A stretch of DNA of 64,000 bases, from NCBI GenBank assembly GCA_026002935.1, contig BPGH01000001.1:1475965-1539964 (forward strand), read 5' to 3'. Made by a program: the position numbers and the translations under genes. The notes under the pieces are model-generated. The model saw only the letters and a program-made list of their open reading frames with translations, was not told the DNA's origin and did no database searches. How positions within the stretch are numbered: position 1 is the stretch's first letter; the number at the start of each line of letters is the position of its first letter. Source of the DNA: Acidimicrobiia bacterium (GTDB lineage Bacteria > Actinomycetota > Acidimicrobiia > IMCC26256 > PALSA-610). Of the stretch, positions 8,532 through 24,507 are shown piece after piece.

Positions 8532-9293
8532 TCACTTCGGGGGCATGCGGATCCCGGCGTCCATGCGGATGACCTCGCCGTTGAGGTAGGTGTTGCGCAC
8601 GATCTCCAGGGCGAGCGACGCGAAGTCGTCGGGGGTGCCGAGCCGCTTGGGGAACAGCACGCTGCGCGCCAGCTCGTCGCGGGCCTCCTGCGGGAGCGTG
8701 CCGAGCAGCGGCGTGTCGATCAGGCCGGGGGCGATCGTGCACACCCGGATGCCGGCCGCCGCGAGGTCGCGCGCCGCGGTCAGGGTCAGCGAGACGACGC
8801 CGCCCTTCGAGGCCGAGTAGGCGGCCTGGCCGATCTGGCCGTCGAACGCGGCGATCGACGCGGTGTTGACCACCACGCCCCGCTGCCCGTCGTGGTCGGG
8901 CTCGTTGGCGGCCATGCCCGCCGCGGCGAGGCGCAGCACGTTGAACGTGCCGACCAGGTTGATCTCGACGATCTTGCGGAAGGTCGCGAGGTGGTGGGGC
9001 GATCCGTCGCGGTTGACGGTCCGCTCCGCCCAGCCGACCCCGGCGCAGTGGATGCACACCCGCAGCGGGGCGAGGTTCGCGGCGGCCTCGACCGCCGCCT
9101 TCACCTGGTCCTCGTCGGTCACGTCGGCGTGGGCGAACGCGCCGCCGAGCTCGGCCGCGACCGCCTCCCCCTTGTCGCGGTTCAGGTCGGCGATCACGAC
9201 GGTCGCGCCCTCGGCGGCGAGCCGGCGGGCGGTCGCCTCGCCCATCCCGGACGCGCCGCCGGTGACGAGTGCGGAGCTCTGCTGCAGGGTCAT
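8532..9293 (-). CDS. SDR-family 3-hydroxyacyl-CoA / 17-beta-hydroxysteroid dehydrogenase-like protein
   Basis: 253 residues. NAD(P)-dependent oxidoreductase with the cofactor loop TGGASGMG (about residues 12-19), CAGVGW in place of NNAG, and the catalytic YSASK with a preceding NTASIAAFDG serine block. The overall pattern, including VEINLVGTFNVLRLAA and FPKRLGTPDDFASLA, resembles type-2 3-hydroxyacyl-CoA dehydrogenase (HSD10-like). ATG 9293 is chosen because TAGCCT stands 7 bases upstream. It lies directly before the P450 gene on the same strand. Confidence 0.87.
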   Translation of the reverse strand: MTLQQSSALVTGGASGMGEATARRLAAEGATVVIADLNRDKGEAVAAELGGAFAHADVTDEDQVKAAVEAAANLAPLRVCIHCAGVGWAERTVNRDGSPHHLATFRKIVEINLVGTFNVLRLAAAGMAANEPDHDGQRGVVVNTASIAAFDGQIGQAAYSASKGGVVSLTLTAARDLAAAGIRVCTIAPGLIDTPLLGTLPQEARDELARSVLFPKRLGTPDDFASLALEIVRNTYLNGEVIRMDAGIRMPPK

Positions 9294-9300
9294 GGGCCCG

Positions 9301-9306
9301 AGGCTA
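9301..9306 (-). promoter_or_regulatory. -10 box (TAGCCT) for the SDR/P450/SnoaL genes
   Basis: On the minus strand TAGCCT sits 7 bases before ATG 9293 without a Shine-Dalgarno sequence. It probably drives the three-gene set SDR-P450-SnoaL as a leaderless transcript. Confidence 0.45.
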
Positions 9307-9379
9307 GGCGCGCGCCGGCGGGCGGTCGCCGGCCCGGGGGACCGGGGAATGACGCCCGGCACCGGGCGGTTGCCCCGAC

Positions 9380-9631
9380 GTGGCCCGCGACCAGGAGCAC
9401 CGCTGCGGCGTCGCCCTCGTGACGCTCATGCGCCACCTCGACGGCGAGCTCACCGGCGCCCGCGCCGCGCTCGTCGCACGGCACCTCGGCGCGTGCCGGG
9501 AGTGCCGGGACCGCCTCGAGGCGCTGGCGCGCCTGCGCCGGCGCCTGCGCGCGCAGCAGCCGGCGTGCGACCGCGACACCGTCGTCCGGCTCTGCGCGTT
9601 CGCCGCGCTGCTGACCCGCACCGCTCGCTGA
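9380..9631 (+). CDS. Small zinc-finger (zf-HC2 type) anti-sigma-like protein
   Basis: 83 residues from GTG 9380, or about 67 from ATG 9428. It carries HLDGELTGARAALVARHLG followed by ACRECRDRL, the HxxxCxxC zinc-binding motif of the anti-sigma N-terminal domain. It has no membrane segment and no sigma gene beside it. It may be a soluble free-standing anti-sigma domain or a remnant. The next gene starts 29 bp downstream with its own -10 box. Confidence 0.65.
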   Translation: MARDQEHRCGVALVTLMRHLDGELTGARAALVARHLGACRECRDRLEALARLRRRLRAQQPACDRDTVVRLCAFAALLTRTAR

Positions 9632-9648
9632 GCGCCACTCGCCGCTGG

Positions 9649-9654
9649 CAGAAT
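9649..9654 (+). promoter_or_regulatory. -10-like box (CAGAAT) before the acyl-CoA ligase
   Basis: CAGAAT has A and T at the two most conserved -10 positions. It ends 6 bases before GTG 9661, with no ribosome-binding site between. Confidence 0.35.
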
Positions 9655-9660
9655 CGGCCC

Positions 9661-11079
9661 GTGGGCCTGGTCTCGTACGCCCGGCGGCTGCAGGACCTCG
9701 CCGCCGCCGACCCCGGCCGCCCCGCCGTCACCGACGAGCGCGCCACCGTGACCCGGGCCGAGCTGGAGCGCCTCGCGAACCGCTTCGCCCACACGCTCGC
9801 CGCGCAGGGCGTCGTGGCGGGCGACCGCGTCACCGTCGCGCGGCCCAACTCCGTGGAGTTCGTCGCCGCCGTGTGCGCGTGCTGGAAGCTCGGCGCGACG
9901 CCCCAGCCGGTGTCGGCCCGCCTGCCCGCCCGGGAGCTCGACGCGATCGTCGCGCTCGCCGCGCCGCGCGTCGTCGTGGACGACGCCTGGGACCCCGACG
10001 ACGGCGCGCCGGACGACCCGCTGCCCGACGCCGTGTCCGACCCGTGGAAGGCGATGACCTCGGGCGGCTCGACCGGACGGCCGAAGCTGATCCTCGCGGG
10101 CGGCCCGGGGTTGATCGACCCCGACGCGAACCCGATGTTGATGATCCGGCGCGACGGCACGCACCTGATGCCCGGGCCCCTGTACCACAACGGGCCCTTC
10201 GTGTGGACGACGACCGCGCTGCTCGCCGGGAACCACGTGGTGCTCGGCGGGCGGTTCGACGCGCAGCGCACGCTCGAGCTCGTCGACCGGTACCGGCCGG
10301 ACTCCCTGTACCTCGTCCCCACGATGATGGCGCGCATCTGGAAGCTGCCGCCCGAGGTGCGCGGCCGCTACGACGTGTCGTCGTTGCAGGTCGTGTGGCA
10401 CCTCGCGGCGCCGTGCCCGCCGTGGCTGAAGCAGGCCTGGATCGACTGGCTCGGCGCCGAGAGGATCTGGGAGCTGTACGCGGGCACCGAGGCGCAGGCC
10501 GCGACCGTCATCAACGGCGTCGAGTGGCTCGCCCACCGGGGGTCGGTCGGCCGCCCCGTCCCGCCCGGCGAGATGAAGGCGTTCGGCCCGGCGGGCGAGG
10601 AGCTGCCGCCCGGCGAGGTCGGCGAGATCTACCTGCGCTCGTCCCCCGACGGCAGCGTGAAGACGTACGAGTACGTCGGCGCGCGGGCGCGCACGCTGCC
10701 GGGAGGGTGGGAGTCGCTCGGCGACATGGGCTGGGTCGACGAGGACGGGTACGTGTACCTCACCGACCGCCAGACCGACATGATCCTCGTCGGCGGCGCG
10801 AACGTGTACCCCGCCGAGGTGGAGGCCGCGCTCGACGAGCACCCGCGCGTGCGGTCGAGCGCGGTGATCGGCCTCCCCGACGACGACCTCGGCAACCGTC
10901 CGCACGCGGTCGTGCAGACCGACGACGGCACGCCGATCCCCGACGACGAGCTGCGCGCGCACCTCGCCGAGCGGCTCGCGCACCACAAGATCCCGCGCAC
11001 GTTCGAGTTCGTCGTGCACCCGCTGCGCGACGACGCCGGCAAGGTGCGCCGCTCCGCCCTGCGCGCCGAACGCTGCTGA
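9661..11079 (+). CDS. AMP-dependent acyl-CoA synthetase (bile-acid/steroid-acid CoA-ligase-like)
   Basis: 472 residues. Activates a carboxylic acid with ATP and CoA via an acyl-adenylate. Adenylation motifs: P-loop MTSGGSTGRPKLI, A5 LYAGTEAQ, A7/A8 LGDMGWVDEDGYVYLTDR, and A10-type C-terminal GKVRRSAL. It is shorter than long-chain FadD enzymes and resembles bile-acid-CoA-ligase-like actinobacterial proteins. GTG 9661 is chosen because the conserved N-terminus starts there and a -10 box lies 6 bases upstream; the frame is open far upstream but overlaps the opposing SDR gene. Confidence 0.88.
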   Translation: MGLVSYARRLQDLAAADPGRPAVTDERATVTRAELERLANRFAHTLAAQGVVAGDRVTVARPNSVEFVAAVCACWKLGATPQPVSARLPARELDAIVALAAPRVVVDDAWDPDDGAPDDPLPDAVSDPWKAMTSGGSTGRPKLILAGGPGLIDPDANPMLMIRRDGTHLMPGPLYHNGPFVWTTTALLAGNHVVLGGRFDAQRTLELVDRYRPDSLYLVPTMMARIWKLPPEVRGRYDVSSLQVVWHLAAPCPPWLKQAWIDWLGAERIWELYAGTEAQAATVINGVEWLAHRGSVGRPVPPGEMKAFGPAGEELPPGEVGEIYLRSSPDGSVKTYEYVGARARTLPGGWESLGDMGWVDEDGYVYLTDRQTDMILVGGANVYPAEVEAALDEHPRVRSSAVIGLPDDDLGNRPHAVVQTDDGTPIPDDELRAHLAERLAHHKIPRTFEFVVHPLRDDAGKVRRSALRAERC

Positions 11080-11182
11080 GCGGAATTTCGGTCGGGCGGG
11101 GCGCGCCCGCGTGCCGGGCGCCGCCCGCCCCCGGGACCGCCGATCCCGGCACGCCCGGCGGCGGGTCTGGCAGCCTGTCGCG

Positions 11183-11632
11183 GTGCCGACGCTGCTCGTG
11201 GTCCACCACACGCCGAGCCCCGCGCTCCACACGCTCCTGGAAGCGGTGCTCGACGGCGCGGCCAGGGTGGAGGGCGTCGAGGTGCGGGTGCGGCCCGCGC
11301 TCACCGCCGCGGCACTCGACGTGCTCGAGTGCGACGGGTACGTGCTCGGGACGCCCGCGAACCTCGGGATGGTCTCGGGGGCGCTCAAGCACTTCTTCGA
11401 CGTCGTCTACTACCCGTGCCTGGGCGCGACGGCCGGGCGGCCGTACGGCCTCTACGTGCACGGCAACGACGACGTGCAGGGCGCGGTCCGCGACGTCGAG
11501 CGCATCGTCACGGGGCTGCGCTGGCGGCAGGTGCACGACCACGTGCGGGTCCTCGGCCCGCCGGCACCCGACGCGGTCGAGGCCTGCTGGGACCTCGGCG
11601 CCACGGTCGCCGTCCGGCTCGCGGAACCCTGA
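11183..11632 (+). CDS. Flavodoxin-like NAD(P)H-dependent oxidoreductase
   Basis: 149 residues. It has the flavodoxin fold: VPTLLVVHHTPSPALHTLLEAV, with the usual TxTGxT FMN loop altered to HHTPSPA; then GYVLGTPANLGMVSGALKHFFD, matching the GSPTYxG..lK.f.D segment of FMN-dependent reductases; then PYGLYVHGNDDVQGA. CAGCCT lies 6 bases before GTG 11183. The substrate is unknown. It is convergent with the beta-galactosidase gene (20 bp between stops). Confidence 0.75.
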   Translation: MPTLLVVHHTPSPALHTLLEAVLDGAARVEGVEVRVRPALTAAALDVLECDGYVLGTPANLGMVSGALKHFFDVVYYPCLGATAGRPYGLYVHGNDDVQGAVRDVERIVTGLRWRQVHDHVRVLGPPAPDAVEACWDLGATVAVRLAEP

Positions 11633-11652
11633 CCGCCGGCCGTTGCGGCCGG

Positions 11653-15771
<4,119 letters not shown>

Positions 15772-15772
<1 letters not shown>

Positions 15773-16560
15773 CACGCGTCGGTCGTCCCGGCCCCGCACC
15801 CACGCTCGTCCCGGGCCCAGGCCTGCGCGTCGGCACCGGTGGGCGGCGCGCCGGCGAACGGCGGCGGGCCCTTGCAGGGGTCGTCCGGGAAGGGATCGGC
15901 CGGGACCCCCGCGGGGGCCGCGGCGCCCGGGGGCGCGGCGCCCGACGGCGCCGCGCCGGGGGTGAACGGCGGGGCCGCCGGCGGTACGGTGCCGGGCGGC
16001 GCGGGCGGGTCGGCCGGCACCCCGTCGGGCGCGCCGCCGGGATCGTCGCCGTCCGCCGGGCAGCGCGTCGCCCGCTCGTGCGCGAATGCCTGCGCCTGCG
16101 CGGCACGGGCCGCTTCGCTCTCGGGCTCGACGCCGGCGAACGGCGGCGGGCCCTTGCAGGGGTCGTCGGGGAACGGGTCGGCCGGGACGCCCTCGGGCCG
16201 CCCGTCGCCGGCCCCGTCGGACCCGCCCGTCTCGTCGGTCTCGCCGGTGCCCGGCCCCTCCGGGCCCGCCGGGTCGCCGGACGGGCCGGGTGCGGTCCCC
16301 TCGCCCGAGGTGGTCCCGTCGGGTGCGGTCGCGACGACCGGCTCGTCGGGTGGGCCGCCCGACAGCGCAACCGCGGACGCGGTGCTGACCAGCACGGCCG
16401 CGGCGGCCGAGGCGGCGAGGACGGTGCCGCGGGCCGGGCGGCGGCGGGCCGCGGCCTGCGGCTCGTCGAGCGCCCGGGCGAGGTGGCGGGCCTCGAGGGC
16501 GGGGTCGATCGGCTGGTGGCCGAGGCGGCGCAGCCGGGTGATGACCGGTTCGGTGTCCAT
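15772..16560 (-). CDS. Single-pass membrane protein with duplicated Cys-pair domain; putative sigma-factor partner
   Basis: 262 residues. Residues 1-45 are cytoplasmic, charged and Arg-rich, 46-67 form one Ala/Val-rich membrane segment, and the rest is Pro/Gly/Ala-rich and probably extracytoplasmic. The outer part holds a motif repeated exactly at 126-143 and 220-237 (PADPFPDDPCKGPPPFAG). In each case an AQAFAHE- or AQAWARDE-like stretch and a second Cys follow (Cys135/167 and Cys229/255). Coupling to the ECF sigma gene suggests an anti-sigma or signal-sensing role, but no zinc-finger or classic anti-sigma domain is visible. I do not recognise a family. Confidence 0.7.
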
Positions 16561-16799
16561 ACGCGAGGGTGAGCGCCCGGGCTCCCCCGCAGGATACGGG
16601 TGCGGGGCCGGACGCCCGGCCGGCGCCGTCGTCCGGGGCGGATCCCGTCCTCCGTCGGCCGTGGCGCGCCGGCGGGGCCGGGGTGCGACGAGTCGCGGGG
16701 TCGCACCCGGCGGTGCGACGGCCGGGTCCGCGGTGCCGCAGTGCGACCCCGCCGGGCCGCGGCGGCCACGGGCGCCGGCGCGCGGCCCCGGGGCCCGGC

Positions 16800-17591
16800 C
16801 TACAGGTCGGGGAGGCCGAGCGGCAGGTTCGCCTCCTCGAGGCCGCCGTCGACCTCGACGAGCTTGCCGGTCACGAAGCTCGCGGCGGGCGACGCGAGGT
16901 AGAGCGCGCACCGGGCGATGTCCTCCGGCTCGCCGAGCCGCCGCAGCGGCGTGCGCCGCACCATCTCCTCGCGGATCGCGTCGTCGGCGAGCACGACCTC
17001 GAGCGCCGAGGTCGCGATCGACCCCACCGCGATCCCGTTGACCCGGATCCGTGGCGCGAGGTCGGCGGCCATGAGGCGCGTCATGTGCGACAGGGCCGCT
17101 TTCGCGGTGCCGTAGGCGACGAAGCCGCGATCGCGCAGCCGCCCGATCGCCGAGGAGATGTTGACGATCGCGCCTCCGCCGGCGGCGAGCATGTGCGGCA
17201 CCGCCGCCTTGCTGAGCACGAAAGCGGTCGTCACGTTGAAGTGGAACGACCGCTCCAGGAAGCCCGGGCTCGTGTCCAGGAACGGCCGGGGCATCGTGCC
17301 GCCCGCGTTGTTGACGACGACGTCGAGGCGGCCGAGCTCGCCGACCGCCTGCTCGACGATCCCCTCGACGGCCGCGTTGTCGTTCACGTCGCAGGGGATC
17401 ACGAGCGCGCGCCGCCCGAGCGCGCGCACGTCGTCGGCGACCGCGTCGAGCTGCGCCTTGGTGCGGGCCGCGAGCACCACGTCGGCGCCGGCGTCCGCGA
17501 ACGCCCGGGCGATGGCCGCGCCGATGCCGCGTCCGGCGCCGGTGACCACGGCGACCCTGCCGTCGAGCCGGAACGCGTCGAGGACGCTCAC
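16800..17591 (-). CDS. SDR-family oxidoreductase
   Basis: 263 residues. NAD(P)-binding TGAGRGIG (about 17-24), NNAGG, and catalytic Ser in NISSAIGRL with YGTAKAA. The pattern is that of a classical 250-residue SDR, such as glucose/ribitol dehydrogenase-like or 3-oxoacyl reductases. The C-terminus [14 protein letters not shown] is typical. GTG 17591 overlaps the upstream MaoC stop (GTGA), so it is coupled to a hydratase. Together they could carry out the hydration and oxidation steps of a beta-oxidation-like route. Confidence 0.88.
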   Translation of the reverse strand: MSVLDAFRLDGRVAVVTGAGRGIGAAIARAFADAGADVVLAARTKAQLDAVADDVRALGRRALVIPCDVNDNAAVEGIVEQAVGELGRLDVVVNNAGGTMPRPFLDTSPGFLERSFHFNVTTAFVLSKAAVPHMLAAGGGAIVNISSAIGRLRDRGFVAYGTAKAALSHMTRLMAADLAPRIRVNGIAVGSIATSALEVVLADDAIREEMVRRTPLRRLGEPEDIARCALYLASPAASFVTGKLVEVDGGLEEANLPLGLPDL

Positions 17592-18043
17592 GTGAGGTAC
17601 CGCGACACGGTGTCGACGACCGCGGCCGGCTTGTCCGACCCCTCGCGCTCGATCGTGACGCGCACCGTCGCCTGGACGCCGCCCGGCACCTCCTTCGCGT
17701 CGACGATCTCGCCCCGGGCGCGCAGGCGCGACCCGACCGGCACCGGCGACGGGAACCGCACCTTGTCGACGCCGTAGTTGATGCCCATCGAGATGCCGCT
17801 GACGTGGACGAGCTGCGCGAGGAAGTGGCTCGCGAGCGACATCGTCAGGTAGCCGTGCGCGATCGGCGCGCCGAACGGCCCCTGCTTCGCCCGCTCGGTG
17901 TCGACGTGGATCCACTGGTTGTCGAGCGTGGCCTCGGCGAACTTGTCGATCTGGTCCTGGGTGATCGTGATCCAGTCGGTCGGGCCGAGCTCGGTGCCGA
18001 CGGCGGACAGGAGCGCGGCGGGGCCGGCGAAGCTGGCGGGCAT
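17588..18043 (-). CDS. MaoC-family (R)-specific enoyl-CoA hydratase-like protein
   Basis: 151 residues, hot-dog fold. The hydratase motif is visible as [14 protein letters not shown] followed by [17 protein letters not shown], where Asp/Asn and His form the catalytic pair. It would hydrate a trans-2-enoyl-CoA. ATG 18043 has TAGGAT 7 bases upstream. The gene is first of a two-gene operon with the SDR and is divergent from the topoisomerase genes, with the twin palindromes between. Confidence 0.88.
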   Translation of the reverse strand: MPASFAGPAALLSAVGTELGPTDWITITQDQIDKFAEATLDNQWIHVDTERAKQGPFGAPIAHGYLTMSLASHFLAQLVHVSGISMGINYGVDKVRFPSPVPVGSRLRARGEIVDAKEVPGGVQATVRVTIEREGSDKPAAVVDTVSRYLT

Positions 18044-18050
18044 GACGCCG

Positions 18051-18056
18051 ATCCTA
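18051..18056 (-). promoter_or_regulatory. -10 box (TAGGAT) for the maoC-SDR operon
   Basis: On the minus strand TAGGAT lies 7 bases before ATG 18043, with no Shine-Dalgarno sequence. The palindromic repeats begin 25 bp upstream of it. Confidence 0.45.
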
Positions 18057-18080
18057 CGTCCGCCCCGGCGCCGCGTGCGG

Positions 18081-20219
<2,139 letters not shown>

Positions 20220-20280
20220 CGGGTCCGCCGGGCCCCGGCGCGGCCCGGACCGACCCGTCCCGACCCGAACGGAGCACGTG

Positions 20281-22707
<2,427 letters not shown>

Positions 22708-22719
22708 CCCGCGGCGCGG

Positions 22720-23389
22720 TCAGGGCGCGGGCTTCTCGACCGTGCGCCAGGCGCGCGCCTCGAGGTAGGTGGCGAAGTGCGTTGCGACGTGCGCGAGGTC
22801 CGCGGGCGTCTTCGGGTGCCGCAGCTCGTACAGGTGCGGGAACCGCTCCATCGCGCGCACGAGGTCCCACAGCGCGAGCGCGTCGTCGCCGGTGGGCGCA
22901 GGGACGACGACCGGCCCGTACACGGCGTGGCCGGACGGGAGGACGACGGTCGGGACCCCGTGGCCGCCGTGGCGGGACCGGCACTCGTCGTAGTCGGCCA
23001 TCACGTCGTCGTGGGTGGTCGGGTCCGCGACGGGCGCGCGCGACGAGCGCCGGGTCGAACCCGGCGGCGGCGATCACCTCGGCGTGCACCTCCGGCACGT
23101 AGGTGCGGACGCCGTCGTCGAAGAAGGCGCGCCCGACCGCCGCGTACCACCGGTCGACGCCGGCGTCGCCGTGCTCGCGCCGCACGAGCGCGCCGACGCG
23201 CATCTGGCCCCACCCGTACGACCACGGCCGCTCCCAGGGGTGCTTCTTGTGCTCCTCGCGGTTGACGTCCTCGAGGGAGAAGAAGCGCCAGCGGACCTCG
23301 AGGCCGAGCGCGTCGCGCACCTCCCGGAGCCACTTCGACGCCTGGTACGCGTACGGGCACATCGGGTCGACGAAGCACTCGACCGGCAC
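22720..23389 (-). pseudogene. DsbA-fold mycothiol-dependent oxidoreductase/nitroreductase-like gene with a +1 frameshift
   Basis: The GTG at 23389 opens a thioredoxin-fold protein: VECFVDPMCPYAYQASKWL, where the family has CPWA or CPWC; only the first Cys is present. The family-like frame runs to about 23035 (GFDPALVARA). It resumes one base out of register as DPTTHDDVMADYDECR and HGGHGVPTVVLPSGHAVYG, ending at 22720. One extra base, probably in the CCC near 23032-23036 (minus-strand GCGCCCGTC), explains the break. Corrected length would be about 222 residues. It could be a decayed gene or an assembly error. Family relatives (Rv2466c type) use mycothiol. It is divergent from another frameshifted thiol-type gene. 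Confidence 0.75.
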
Positions 23390-23452
23390 CCGCTGATTGT
23401 TGCACGCTCGCTGCGACGAGTCCTAGCGTGGGCGCGAGAGGGGGGCGGAGCC

Positions 23453-24269
23453 GTGGCGGAACCGGTCGTGGGGTTGCTCGAGGAGGTCTGGGCGGACCTC
23501 TCGGCCGTCTGCGAGGGGCTCGGGGACGACGACTGGGAACGCCCGACCGACCTGCCCGGCTGGTCCGTGAAGGACGTCGTCGCCCACGTGATCGGCACCG
23601 AGCGGATGCTGCGCGGCGAGCAGGCCCCGCCGGTCGAGGTGCCGGACGCGCCGCACGTCCGCAACGACATCGGGCGGTTCAACGAGCAGTGGGTGCTCGC
23701 CCGCCGCGACCGGCCGGGTGCCGAGGTGCTCGCCGAGCTGCGGACCGTGACCCGGGCGCGGCTCGACGACCTCGCCGCCCTGCCCCCCGCACCGCTTCGA
23801 CGAGGAGGGCTTCACGCCCGAGGGTCCCGGCCCGTACCGGCAGTTCATGGCGATCCGGGTGTTCGACTGCTGGTACCACGACCAGGACGTCCGGGAGGCG
23901 CTCGGGCGCCCCGGGTTCCTCGACGGGCCGGTCGCCGACTTCGCCGTGGCCCGGATCCCGCCCCGGGGCCTGCCGTTCGTGGTCGGCAAGAAGGCGGCCG
24001 CGCCCGCGGGCACCACGGTGGTGTTCGAGGTGACGGGCGCGTCGCCGCTGGTGGCCGCGGTCGGCGTGCCGCCCGAGGGGCGCGCCGTGCTGCTCGACGA
24101 CGTGCCCGCCGACCCGACGGTGCGCGCCACGATGGACCGCCGGACGTTCACCCGCCTCGCGGGCGGGCGGTGGGCGGGCGCGCGGGCGCTCGCCGAGGGG
24201 CGCGTGCGCATCGAGGGCGACGAGGCGCTCGGCCGGCGGGTCGTCGAGCAGATGGCCTACACGATCTAG
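23453..24269 (+). pseudogene. Maleylpyruvate isomerase-family mycothiol-dependent (DinB-like) enzyme gene with a +1 frameshift
   Basis: From GTG 23453 the frame encodes the helical-bundle metal-binding domain: DDDWERPTDLPGWSVKDVV and AHVIGTERMLRGE with a metal His. It breaks at a run of six C (23783-23788). One base out of register the family continues as FDEEGFTPEGPGPYRQFM, FDCWYHDQDVREALG and a C-terminal SCP2-like domain to MAYTI and the stop at 24267-24269. With five C the junction would read LPPHRFDEEGF, a smooth family sequence; corrected length is about 271 residues. A TAGCGT -10 at 23424-23429 precedes it. The 3' end is triplicated downstream. Confidence 0.75.
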
Positions 24270-24424
24270 GGCGCCCGTCACCGGGCGCGGTCGGCGCGGC
24301 CGGCGGGTCGTCGAGCAGATGGCCTACACGATCTAGGGCGCCCGTCGCCGGGCGCGGTCGGCGCGGCCGGCGGGTCGTCGAGCGGATGGCCTGCACGATC
24401 CGACGCACCCGTCACCGGGCGCGG
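24230..24424 (+). repeat. 67-bp tandem repeat (about 2.9 copies) of a gene end plus terminator hairpin
   Basis: Units start at 24230, 24297 and 24364. Units 1 and 2 are nearly identical; unit 3 is diverged and has lost the TAG stop. Each carries the codons for the last residues of the maleylpyruvate-isomerase-like gene (VVEQMAYTI and stop in unit 1) and a hairpin (GCGCCCG, 4-base loop, CGGGCGC at 24271-24288 in unit 1). The unit length is not a multiple of three. It looks like slippage or unequal crossover at the gene end. The rest of the gap to 24508 shows nothing else. Confidence 0.85.
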
Positions 24425-24507
24425 CGGGCCGGGGTGGAACCCACCGTCGCGCCCGACCTGGTCCTCCCCCACGGGCTCCCGCGAGCGCGGCCGCCGGGAC
24501 GCCGCCG

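Noticed and set aside
9380..9631. Full anti-sigma/sigma module
   Set aside because: Only the zinc-finger half is present and there is no membrane segment or sigma gene beside it.
24230..24424. Insertion-sequence ends or attachment sites
   Set aside because: The units are direct tandem copies of a gene end; there is no transposase, integrase or terminal inverted repeat.
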